A stretch of DNA of 12,397 nt. It comes from Candidatus Saccharicenans sp. Its GTDB lineage: Bacteria > Acidobacteriota > Aminicenantia > Aminicenantales > Saccharicenantaceae. Where the stretch lies: contig JANLGB010000050.1 of NCBI GenBank assembly GCA_024653405.1, positions 1-12,397 of the forward strand, read 5' to 3'. This document shows positions 1 to 7,048 of this stretch, one piece after another; position 1 is the first letter of the stretch; every line of letters begins with the position of its first letter. Under the pieces are notes generated by a model that saw nothing but the letters and a program-made list of their open reading frames with translations, searched no databases and was not told the DNA's origin. The position numbers and the translations under genes were made by a program.

Positions 1-2
1 CC

Positions 3-1193
3 GGAGAGCAGGGCCGCATTCTCCTGGATTGCTGCCTCAGAATCCCCGGGATTAAGATCGCCGCCATTTGCGATATCTGGGAATACAGCCGGACCTATGC
101 TTCGGGCTATGTCCGCAAGTACGGTCAGACGCCGAATGTTTACGAAGATTACCGCCAGATGCTGAACAGCGAAAAAGATCTGGACGCGGTCATCGTGGCC
201 ACGCCCGACTGGGTCCACGCCGAGCACACCAATGCCTGCCTCAACCACGGGCTTCATGTTTACTGCGAAAAAGAAATGTCCAACAGCCTGGAGAAGGCCC
301 GCTCGATGGTGGAAACCGCCCGCCGAACCGGAAAATTGCTGCAGATTGGCCACCAGCGCCGTTCCAACCCCCGTTACATCCATGCCATTGACAAGCTCAT
401 CCGAGACCGGAAGCTTCTCGGCCGGGTTATGGTAGCTTACGCCCAATGGAACAGGGCCAAGGCCGACATGCTGGGCTGGCCCAAAAAATTCACCATCGAC
501 CCCCAGACCCTGCACAAGTACGGTTATGGCTCGATGGAAGAATTCCGCAACTGGCGCTGGTTCAAAAAATACGGCGGCGGTCCCATCGTTGACCTCGGCT
601 CCCACCAGATCGACCTGTTCAGCTGGGTCTTCGGAACCAATCCTAAAACGGCTCTGGCCTCGGGTGGAGTGGATTATTACCTCAACCGGGAATGGTATGA
701 CAACGTGATGGTCATCTATGAGTTCGATACCGCCGAAGGTACGTCCAGAGCTCTCTACCAGGTCCAGACCACCACTTCCCACGGCGGCTTCTACGAGACT
801 TTCATGGGGGAAAACGGCTCGCTGGTAATTTCCGAGGTGCCGCAGAAGGGCAACTGGGCTTACCGCGAAGCTCACGCCCCGGACTGGGAGCCCCTGGTCC
901 GCGAGGGCCTGATTCAGTCGGAAGCTCCGCCCATCCAGAAAATCGAGACCAGGAACGTTTTCGTTGATGTCCGGGTGACGGCCGAAGCCGGGCGCTGGCC
1001 CCTGCCGGTGGAGCTGGCCAAGCCGGCCCACCAGCCTCACCTGGAAAACTTTTTCGAGGCCATCCGCAAGGGAATTCCCCTGACCTGCCCGGCCGAGCTG
1101 GCTTATGAAACGGCTGTAGCCGTACTCAAAGTCAATGAAGCCGTTAAGAATAGAAGCCTGCTCCGCTTCCGACCCGAAGATTTCAAGGCCTGA
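3..1193 (+). CDS. Gfo/Idh/MocA family NAD(P)-dependent oxidoreductase (5' partial)
   Basis: The frame is open from the left edge to the TGA at 1191-1193, giving 396 residues, and the true start lies outside the window. The first residues (GEQGRILL) look like the end of the Rossmann GxGxxG loop. They are followed by a second strand ending in AICDIWE, where an acidic residue usually binds the nucleotide ribose. Next come ATPDWVHAEHT and VYCEKEM, which holds the family's catalytic-region lysine in the place of the usual EKP. The C-terminal substrate domain contains GGGPIVDLGSHQIDLFSWV, with the D-x3-H pair typical of sugar dehydrogenases in this family. The enzyme is probably cytosolic or exported and acts on a sugar or cyclitol; the substrate cannot be read from sequence. 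A Tat signal, common in long secreted members, would lie upstream and cannot be checked. The next gene is 360 bp away, so an operon link is doubtful. The family call is firm. Confidence 0.93.
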   Translation, partial: GEQGRILLDCCLRIPGIKIAAICDIWEYSRTYASGYVRKYGQTPNVYEDYRQMLNSEKDLDAVIVATPDWVHAEHTNACLNHGLHVYCEKEMSNSLEKARSMVETARRTGKLLQIGHQRRSNPRYIHAIDKLIRDRKLLGRVMVAYAQWNRAKADMLGWPKKFTIDPQTLHKYGYGSMEEFRNWRWFKKYGGGPIVDLGSHQIDLFSWVFGTNPKTALASGGVDYYLNREWYDNVMVIYEFDTAEGTSRALYQVQTTTSHGGFYETFMGENGSLVISEVPQKGNWAYREAHAPDWEPLVREGLIQSEAPPIQKIETRNVFVDVRVTAEAGRWPLPVELAKPAHQPHLENFFEAIRKGIPLTCPAELAYETAVAVLKVNEAVKNRSLLRFRPEDFKA

Positions 1194-1553
1194 CGTTGGA
1201 AAGGCAAGGCAGGCAGTTATGAGAGAATTTAATGGGGAAGGGGTTCAGGGTAGAAGGGTAGAGAAGAAAAGGAAAACGGAGTTTGAAACAGGAAGGCAAA
1301 AAAGACTAAAGCCCGAGGAACAAAAGTAAAAATACAAAGGATAAATATCAAGGAAAAAAAGGGCCAAAAAGGAGAATAAGGAGAAAAAAGATAAAAAAGG
1401 CAGATAAGAGAATCAAGAAAGGCAGAGTTTGATGGAAAAGAAAGGCACTGACTGGCAGGAGGCAAAATTCAAAAGAAAGTAGATAAAAAAGAAAAAACAC
1501 GAAACAAAAAATAAATAAAAAGAGATAGAGAATAAGGAAAAAGAAGAGACCAG
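1194..1553. other. Gene-free polypurine spacer
   Basis: Between the oxidoreductase stop and the cytochrome start there is no credible gene. Counting 1201-1560 by eye gives about 70 pyrimidines in 360 bases, so roughly 80% of the + strand is A or G. The tract consists of short irregular runs such as AAGGAG, GAGAAAAAAG and AGATAAAAAAGG and has no clear repeat unit. Short open frames on both strands here are by-products of this composition: Lys/Glu/Arg on +, Phe/Leu/Ser on -. The 3' end supplies an AG-rich ribosome-binding region (AAGAAGAG, about 1541-1548) for the cytochrome gene. No terminator hairpin or convincing promoter was seen. Confidence 0.8.
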
Positions 1554-3992
1554 ATGAACAGCAAGGAAAGGGACAGTCGCTGGAACACAACCTGGAAGTT
1601 TTTGTTACAGGTTGCCGCCCTGGTTATCTGGGCCACGGTTTTTATATTGGCCACATTGAGCTTCTCCCGTCTGCTTGAAGCCAGAAACCAAACTGGCCAG
1701 GGACAGGAAATTAAGCTTAAAGCCCTGGAAAAGAAGGACTGGTCGGGAAGCCAGGTTTCTCCGCTCCACCGCATCCCTCTCAATGATGAACTCAATCAGA
1801 AAATTATCCCGGCGGCTCCGAATTCCCCGCCCTTCTCTGCCCGCTATTCCTGCGAGCCCTGCCACAGCTACGACACCATAAGCCAGGGCACGCACTTTAA
1901 TTATCGGCAACGTCCGGCCGTCGACCGCCGGACAGAGCCCTGGTTTCTGGTTGATGAAAAGGCTGGGGTGCAGCTTCCGATTTCTTTCCAGAAAGACCAG
2001 GGTTTTTGGTCTCCGGAGGAACTGGGTCTCACCGACTGGAAATTTGTAACCCTGTTCGGGCGCAACTTAAATGGCGGCGGGCCGGGCGAGCCAGCCGAAG
2101 AAAACCAGACCCCTGATTCGCGCTGGAATGTTTCGGGCAAGTTAGAAATAAATTGCCTGGGCTGCCATAACCGATCACCACTTCAGGATCATTCAGAATG
2201 GGTCAAGCAGGTCATGCGGGAGAATTTCCGTTGGGCGGCAACAGCGACTTCCGGCCTGGGTGAAGTGATGGGCATGGCCTCACGCCTGCCTTCGACCTGG
2301 ACCATAGCCGATGGTCCCAACCCCGATGACCACGAGTGGGCCGTTATTCCCCAGGTCAGGTACAACCAGAACTTCTTTGACAGTAAGAACAATGCCGTCC
2401 TGGACCTGCCTCGGCCCGAAGACGAGCGTTGTTTAACCTGCCATTCGGTGACCCGGCGTCAGGCCAAGTCCAGGGCGTCGGTCGACCGCGATGTCCATCT
2501 GCAGTCAGGGCTGAAGTGTGTTGACTGCCATCGCCACGACTTGAGCCACGAAATGGTCAGGGGCTTTGAAGGAGAAAAGCTCAGCCGTTCCACCCTGAAA
2601 TCTTCGGATTTTACCTGTGCCGGCTGTCACCTGGGGGAAAAACCGGAAAAGGGCGGATACGGCTTTGCTGGCAGGCTCGGTGCGCCGAGGCCTGCCCATA
2701 AAGGAATCCCAAGAGTTCATTTTGAGCGACTCTCCTGTACCGTCTGCCATTCCGGTTTGCTACCGGAAAAGCAACCGCAGGCCATCTACACTGCCCGGGC
2801 TAATCGCCTGGGAATTTTTGGTAAGGCGGTCTGGACCTCTGAATTTCCGCTGATTGTGGAACCGGTTTTTGTCCGGGAAGAAGACAAAAAGATATATCCT
2901 GAAAGAATGACCTGGCCGGCTTTCTGGGCTGAGATGAAGGGCCGGGAACTGGTGCCGGTTGACTCAGGGGAAATTCTGGCTGCCGCTCCCGAAGTCTTTA
3001 ATCTCAAGCAGGACGTGGCCAGGCTGCTCAATTCGCTCCTGCCGCTGGCCGGGGAAGGCTTTTATCCGGCAGTGGTCGTTTCCGCTTATCTTTTTGAACC
3101 TAACGTGGACGGGAGTTTAAACGTCAGGTTGCTGGAAAAAACTCCGTTGGCCGGGAAAAACGCTCGGGACAGATTTCTACTGGTGCAGTTGAAGAATGGC
3201 CAAGTCGAGCCTTTGCTGCCCGAATTCGACCCCGAGGAAACGCCTCCTGGCCTCGAAGACAAGGTCCTTAGCGCTCTGCAGAACCTTAAATCTCTGGCCG
3301 GTGGACGAGAACCTGTGTTCTTGATAGGCAAGTATGTTTACCGGATGACCGAGGGCTACCTGGATAAAGCGGAAAAAGCGGGTGAGCCCGCCCCGCAGCC
3401 TGAAATCTACTGGCTGGAAGGGGAAGAATATAAGCCCTTCCTGTCGGCTTTCCAGGTGAGAAACCTAGCCCTCCTGGGCTCCGGACCTGAAATCCTGACC
3501 GAAGAGCAGGTTAGCCTGGCCCTGAAGAAGATTTCTGAATTGAAACCGAGCCAGAAATTTGCCTACGTTGGAGCTGGTTTTGTCTTCAGCCTGGACGAGG
3601 CCGGGAAACTCCAGGCCAAAGAACATCCTGCTGCCCGAGCCGTATCCTGGCCCCTTGCTCACAACGTTAGGCCGGCCCAGCAGGCCCTCGGGAAAAATGG
3701 TTGCACCGATTGCCACAGCCCGGGCTCCAGGTTCTTTTTCGGCAAAATCGAAGCCGTTTCAGCCCTCAATACGTCTCACCGGGCGGCAGCCCTCGGGGCC
3801 GACCTGATGAAGACCGGACAGTTTTTCCAATTCTTATTCGGCTTCACCTTCCTGGTGCGGCCGGCCTTCAAGCTGATCCTGGCGGCCTGTGTTCTGGTGA
3901 TCGGGCTATTGCTGCTGGCGGTTATAATCAAGGTTACCGGCCGGGCTTCTGGCATTTCCAGTGATTCTACAGGCCCTGGGAACAGGAGTTAG
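1554..3992 (+). CDS. Membrane-anchored heptaheme c-type cytochrome
   Basis: This 812-residue protein has seven CxxCH heme c attachment motifs, with first cysteines at 100, 201, 293, 322, 355, 395 and 717. Four of them are clustered at 293-399. A basic N-terminus and one hydrophobic helix (about 14-38) should send the heme domain to the periplasm, and a second helix (about 763-792) anchors the C-terminus. About twelve other histidines (for example H114, H260, H315, H328, H332, H382, H389, H703, H742) could act as distal ligands, enough for mainly bis-His hemes. Residues about 405-700 carry no heme motif and form a long domain I do not recognise; the last heme follows in a segment reading HNVRPAQQALG. 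The start at 1554 follows an AG-rich ribosome-binding region at 1541-1548. The next gene begins 3 bp downstream and encodes a helical partner, so the pair probably moves electrons between quinone and periplasmic acceptors. The exact donor and acceptor are unknown. Confidence 0.93.
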   Translation: MNSKERDSRWNTTWKFLLQVAALVIWATVFILATLSFSRLLEARNQTGQGQEIKLKALEKKDWSGSQVSPLHRIPLNDELNQKIIPAAPNSPPFSARYSCEPCHSYDTISQGTHFNYRQRPAVDRRTEPWFLVDEKAGVQLPISFQKDQGFWSPEELGLTDWKFVTLFGRNLNGGGPGEPAEENQTPDSRWNVSGKLEINCLGCHNRSPLQDHSEWVKQVMRENFRWAATATSGLGEVMGMASRLPSTWTIADGPNPDDHEWAVIPQVRYNQNFFDSKNNAVLDLPRPEDERCLTCHSVTRRQAKSRASVDRDVHLQSGLKCVDCHRHDLSHEMVRGFEGEKLSRSTLKSSDFTCAGCHLGEKPEKGGYGFAGRLGAPRPAHKGIPRVHFERLSCTVCHSGLLPEKQPQAIYTARANRLGIFGKAVWTSEFPLIVEPVFVREEDKKIYPERMTWPAFWAEMKGRELVPVDSGEILAAAPEVFNLKQDVARLLNSLLPLAGEGFYPAVVVSAYLFEPNVDGSLNVRLLEKTPLAGKNARDRFLLVQLKNGQVEPLLPEFDPEETPPGLEDKVLSALQNLKSLAGGREPVFLIGKYVYRMTEGYLDKAEKAGEPAPQPEIYWLEGEEYKPFLSAFQVRNLALLGSGPEILTEEQVSLALKKISELKPSQKFAYVGAGFVFSLDEAGKLQAKEHPAARAVSWPLAHNVRPAQQALGKNGCTDCHSPGSRFFFGKIEAVSALNTSHRAAALGADLMKTGQFFQFLFGFTFLVRPAFKLILAACVLVIGLLLLAVIIKVTGRASGISSDSTGPGNRS
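3984..3988 (+). promoter_or_regulatory. Ribosome-binding site of the b-type subunit, inside the cytochrome c gene
   Basis: AGGAG lies 7 bases before the ATG at 3996, within the last codons of the heptaheme gene. With a 3-bp intergenic gap, this implies translational coupling of the two subunits. Confidence 0.75.
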
Positions 3993-3995
3993 CCC

Positions 3996-4682
3996 ATGAT
4001 CTTCGGAATAACCAGCTTGGTTTTGATAGTAGCTTTAAGCCTGAGGTTGACCTTCGGTCGCTACCTGGGCCGCCTGCCTGAAGACAATAGGAAGATTACG
4101 GCCGAAAATTTTAAAGCCTACATAAAATGGATAGCCGGCTGGAAATTATCTTTTCTAAAACTCGAGCGCTGGGACCGGTGCCTTGATCATCTTGTAGCCT
4201 GGGGCAAGAAAAACTACCCGGGCTGGACGGCCTGGGTTTTTTATATTCTTTCCCTGTGCTATGTTTACCTGGCTTTCAGCGGGCTGATTTTTGCCTGGCT
4301 GGTACCCAGGGGTCTTTATGGCTATCCGCTGCTGCTGCACGTGGCGGCGGGGGCTCTCTTTGCCATCAGCCTGACCATAATTCTGTTTCTTAAGGCCAGG
4401 GAGTTTCTCCCGGATAAGCTGGGACTCCGGGCTGCAACCCAGGACAAGCGCGGCTTCTGGTGCCCGCTTCTCGGGAAACACCTGCCACGAAGCTACCTGG
4501 CGGCTGTGGCTTTCTGGGTGTTTGCGGTCTCCGGCTTTCTTCTGGCTGCTTCCACCCTGGGCTCGATGTTGCCTTATTTCAACTATCCGGCCCAGATTCT
4601 TTTCTTTAACCTGCACCGCTGGAGTGCCCTGGCTTCGGTGCTGGCGGCCATCCTGACCTTGGACGTGATGATAGTTGATTGA
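3996..4682 (+). CDS. Five-helix b-type cytochrome-like membrane protein
   Basis: The 228-residue protein has hydrophobic helices at about 3-18, 78-103, 111-133, 167-188 and 203-224. The loops 21-77 and 134-166 are rich in Lys/Arg and so probably cytoplasmic. That places the short loops at 104-110 and 189-202 outside. H115 (LLLHVAAG) and H207 (NLHRWSAL) each sit about four residues into helices that run the same way, so both fall at the same depth near the periplasmic face. The HRWSAL context resembles heme b ligand regions of quinone-linked cytochrome b subunits (formate dehydrogenase gamma, thiosulfate reductase types). The second histidine usually found about 14 residues further on is absent in both helices (I129, T221). 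Close coupling to the heptaheme gene suggests it hands electrons between quinone and the c-hemes. It could instead be a non-heme membrane anchor. The electron-transfer role is inference. Confidence 0.72.
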   Translation: MIFGITSLVLIVALSLRLTFGRYLGRLPEDNRKITAENFKAYIKWIAGWKLSFLKLERWDRCLDHLVAWGKKNYPGWTAWVFYILSLCYVYLAFSGLIFAWLVPRGLYGYPLLLHVAAGALFAISLTIILFLKAREFLPDKLGLRAATQDKRGFWCPLLGKHLPRSYLAAVAFWVFAVSGFLLAASTLGSMLPYFNYPAQILFFNLHRWSALASVLAAILTLDVMIVD

Positions 4683-4722
4683 TTGTTCACTGGACAAGGA
4701 TTGAACGGCCTTTGATTCTATG

Positions 4723-4812
4723 GATAGGAGCAGAGAGCTGGAAACTGTTATTAAGCTTATCCAGGAAAGTTTACGATAGAGCAGGTGGTAATTATGCCTT
4801 AGATAGAGCAGG
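4723..4812 (+). repeat. Short direct repeats in the spacer before apbE
   Basis: The 11-mer GATAGAGCAGG occurs exactly at 4775-4785 and again at 4802-4812, 27 bp apart. A one-base variant, GATAGGAGCAG, lies at 4723-4733. They fall in the 199-bp spacer between the b-type gene and the ApbE gene, which otherwise holds nothing recognisable. They could be binding sites for a regulator, but purine-rich spacers in this genome make chance similarity likely. Confidence 0.35.
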
Positions 4813-4881
4813 CCTTTTAACGGCAGAGATAGGGAATAGAAACCGCTAAGAAGCAATTACCGCCGGGAAAAATCAATTATC

Positions 4882-6066
4882 ATGATCAGGACGAAGAAAA
4901 AACGGAACCTGAAGTCAGATAACAAGGCTTTTAGTTTCAGCCACCAGGCCATGGGCACTTTTTTTGAAGTGTTCATTGCCGGCCAGTCCCAAGACTACAG
5001 CCGGAACGCGGCCGCCGCCTTTTTCCAGGAGATCGACCGCCTGGAAGGCTTTTTCAGCCGGTTTGATGACCGCAGCGAAATTTCCAGGATAAACAGGCTT
5101 AAACCCGGTGAAGTATTGCCGGTCGGTTTTGAGACCTACGAATGCCTGAAACTGAGTTTTGGACTGATGGTGGAAACCGGCGGGGCTTTCAACATCAATT
5201 TCCGGGCCATAAAGAATCGGCTGGTGGCCGGCGGTTGGGGAGGGGCCTATAACGGGAAAAAAGATTACGAGCTTCAATCGGAGTTAGAGGCCGCTGTAAT
5301 AAAGGCAATAAAACCAAAAGAGGAAAACGAAGGGGAAAAACAAGAAAAAGATGATAAAGAAGATAAAAAAAATAAAGCAGGAAAAGATAAGATTAAGAGC
5401 AAAAAGAAAATTCCTGCTGCTTCAGCCTGGAATGTTCCGTTGAAATCAGGGCCTGAATCTTCAGTTGCCCAGACCCCGGGAGTAATTGGGACAAATGTCA
5501 GAACCGAGCTGGAAACCTACCTCGAATTTTTTCCGCTGGAGCTCATGGAGCAGGGCGGAGGCTATCTTCTGGTCAGGCTGGATGTTCCTGGGGCAGGGCT
5601 CGACCTGGACCTCGGAGCTATCGGCAAGGGTCTGGCTCTGGGAAAAGCGGCCGCCTTGTTTTCAGACTGGGAGATTGAAGATTTCCTGGTCAATGCCGGC
5701 GGCAGCACAGTCTATGGCTGCGGGCCGAAGCCCTGGCCGGTGGCCGTGGGCGGCGGGTTTGATTTTTTTAAGCCCGGGAAGATTTATTTAAAAAACCGAG
5801 CGCTCAGCGGTTCAGGGCATGAGGTTAAGGGAGAGCACATTTTTGACCCAAGGGAAGAGCGTCAGCAGTCAAGGCACTTAGCTGCCTGGGTGTCCCATCC
5901 TTCCGCCGCTTGGGCTGACGCCCTGTCAACGGCCTTTATGGTCATGAGCCTCGATGAAATCAAAAGTTATTGTAGAGCCCGGCCCGAGGTCTGGACTTTA
6001 ATTATCAGTCGTGATAAAAAATCCCACCTGTATAACCAGATGGATTTTTTTGAGACAGGTGGCTGA
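4882..6066 (+). CDS. apbE: ApbE-family FAD:protein FMN transferase with Lys/Glu-rich insertion
   Basis: ApbE enzymes transfer FMN from FAD to a Ser/Thr of an extracytoplasmic redox protein, using Mg2+. The 394-residue product shows the family blocks in order: HQAMGTFFEVFI (21-32), RLEGFFSRFDDRSEISRIN (53-71), TGGAFNI (99-105), DLDLGAIGKGLALG (241-254), FLVNAGGSTVYGCG (268-281), ALSGSGHEVKGEHIFDPR (307-324) and WADALSTAFM (344-353), which holds the acidic and Thr residues usual at the metal site. About 140 residues separate the TGGAF and GAIGKG blocks, against roughly half that in ordinary members. The extra stretch includes a Lys/Glu/Asp run at 144-176. No signal peptide or lipobox is visible, and the N-terminus is basic, so export is not supported unless the start is wrong. 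The ATG at 4882 has only a weak upstream GGGAAA. Its position after the cytochrome pair suggests it serves a flavin-containing electron-transfer system, but the acceptor protein is not evident. Confidence 0.9.
   Translation: MIRTKKKRNLKSDNKAFSFSHQAMGTFFEVFIAGQSQDYSRNAAAAFFQEIDRLEGFFSRFDDRSEISRINRLKPGEVLPVGFETYECLKLSFGLMVETGGAFNINFRAIKNRLVAGGWGGAYNGKKDYELQSELEAAVIKAIKPKEENEGEKQEKDDKEDKKNKAGKDKIKSKKKIPAASAWNVPLKSGPESSVAQTPGVIGTNVRTELETYLEFFPLELMEQGGGYLLVRLDVPGAGLDLDLGAIGKGLALGKAAALFSDWEIEDFLVNAGGSTVYGCGPKPWPVAVGGGFDFFKPGKIYLKNRALSGSGHEVKGEHIFDPREERQQSRHLAAWVSHPSAAWADALSTAFMVMSLDEIKSYCRARPEVWTLIISRDKKSHLYNQMDFFETGG
5311..5410 (+). repeat. Polypurine tract encoding the Lys/Glu insertion of ApbE
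   Basis: About 87 of these 100 bases are A or G on the + strand (13 pyrimidines counted by eye). They encode residues 144-176 of ApbE, a charged low-complexity segment with no place in the enzyme fold. The texture (GAAAAA, GATAAAGAAGATAAAAAA) matches the noncoding polypurine spacer at 1194-1553. Confidence 0.75.
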
Positions 6067-6352
6067 CGTGCCCGTCTTGCAAAGCCAGAAAGATTTAAGC
6101 AGTAACAGAAAGTCGCACGTCGGGCGAGAAATCAAGGCGCAGATAGATATTCCGGCTCCTGGTTTTAGTCTCTGATTTTGGGCCAGTGTGAAGGTCAAAA
6201 ACCGGAGAACGAGCCCATATCTGGAAAACTTAGGCGAAGTCAAGCAACTGGCTCTGATGATTATCGCAGAACAAGATTATTGCCGCAGCCAGGTTCAGGC
6301 TAAAAAATCGAGAGAAAAAAAGATATAATGATAAAAACGATAGGAGTTGAAG
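6067..6352. other. Spacer between apbE and the discoidin gene
   Basis: These 286 bp hold no credible gene. The 5' part has an inverted repeat GACGTGC (6065-6071) / GCACGTC (6115-6121) separated by 43 bases, without a T-run, so it is not a standard terminator. The 3' part is purine-rich and contains a TATAAT at 6324-6329. Confidence 0.5.
6324..6329 (+). promoter_or_regulatory. Candidate -10 element for the discoidin/Agl23 unit
   Basis: A perfect TATAAT sits 23 bases before the ATG at 6353, giving a short leader. No good TTGACA match lies 16-18 bp upstream (the hexamer there is TAAAAA), so this is only a partial promoter and could be chance in AT-rich DNA. Confidence 0.3.
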
Positions 6353-7048
6353 ATGAGAAAGCTGGTTAAGATAATGTTATCCTTAATAGCAGTTAGCTGC
6401 CTTTGGCTTTCGGCGCTGGCCGCAGCTTTTCCGGTTCAGGCTCAGGACCAGGATAAAGTGGAGCTTAAAATCCAGCTGCCGAAGCCGATGTTCATCGGCA
6501 CCCCGCGCAATATAAAGACTCCGAACCTGGAAGCCGTGACCGGAAAACCTCGGGGGCCATTCTTTGTCCCGAGGGGCACCGAGCTTATTTCCTTGAAAAA
6601 ACCCGTCACTTCGAGCGACCCGCAGCCGGTCATCGGTGAGCTGAGCTATGTGACCGACGGGGAAAAATCCGGTGAAGATGGCTATTTCGTGGAACTCGGT
6701 CCTGGGCCACAATGGGTGCAGATTGACCTCAAAGCGCCCTATCTTATCCAGGCCATCCTGGTCTGGCATTATCACAGCCAGGCGCGGGTTTACCGCGACG
6801 TCATTATCCAGGTTTCAGAAGATAAAGATTTTGTCAACGGCGTGGTTACACTTTTTAACAATGACCATGATAATACCACTGGCTTAGGAGCGGGCCGAGA
6901 TAAAGAATATATTGAAACCAATGAAGGCCGGCTGATTGACGGCAAGGGAACCAGGGCCCGCTACGTCCGGCTCTGGAGCAACGGCAACACGGCCAACGAT
7001 ATGAACCACTACGTGGAAGTGGAAGTTTACGGCCTGCCGGTTAAATGA
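6353..7048 (+). CDS. Secreted discoidin (F5/8 type C)-like domain protein
   Basis: The 231-residue product begins with a classic signal peptide: basic n-region MRKLVK, hydrophobic core to about residue 25, and likely cleavage after PVQA at 30. From about residue 95 it reads like a galactose-binding/discoidin fold: WVQIDLKAPYLIQAILVWHYH (120-140), VIIQVSEDKDF (150-160), then RARYVRLWSNGNTANDMNHYVEVEVYG near the end, which matches the usual closing strands of F5/8 C domains. Such domains bind sugars or cell surfaces; no catalytic domain is attached. ATG at 6353 is chosen over the in-frame TTG at 6347 because TAGGAG (6341-6346) lies at proper spacing for the ATG and directly abuts the TTG. Its stop overlaps the next gene's ATG (ATGA), so it is coupled to the Agl23-type protein and may act on the same envelope glycan. 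The ligand is unknown. Confidence 0.82.
   Translation: MRKLVKIMLSLIAVSCLWLSALAAAFPVQAQDQDKVELKIQLPKPMFIGTPRNIKTPNLEAVTGKPRGPFFVPRGTELISLKKPVTSSDPQPVIGELSYVTDGEKSGEDGYFVELGPGPQWVQIDLKAPYLIQAILVWHYHSQARVYRDVIIQVSEDKDFVNGVVTLFNNDHDNTTGLGAGRDKEYIETNEGRLIDGKGTRARYVRLWSNGNTANDMNHYVEVEVYGLPVK

Noticed and set aside
1135..1329. Short Lys/Arg/Glu-rich frame after the oxidoreductase
   Set aside because: It begins inside the oxidoreductase and its composition simply reflects the purine-rich spacer.
1229..1795. Several reverse-strand frames rich in Phe/Leu/Ser opposite the polypurine spacer
   Set aside because: They are the automatic reading of a polypyrimidine strand, have no ribosome-binding sites and overlap the well-supported cytochrome gene.
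4155..4856. A 233-residue reverse-strand open frame across the b-type gene
   Set aside because: It is antisense to a coupled gene with clear membrane helices, shows no recognisable domain and has no start signal.
6065..6121. GACGTGC/GCACGTC inverted repeat as an apbE terminator
   Set aside because: The loop is 43 bases and no T-run follows, so it is unlikely to be an intrinsic terminator.
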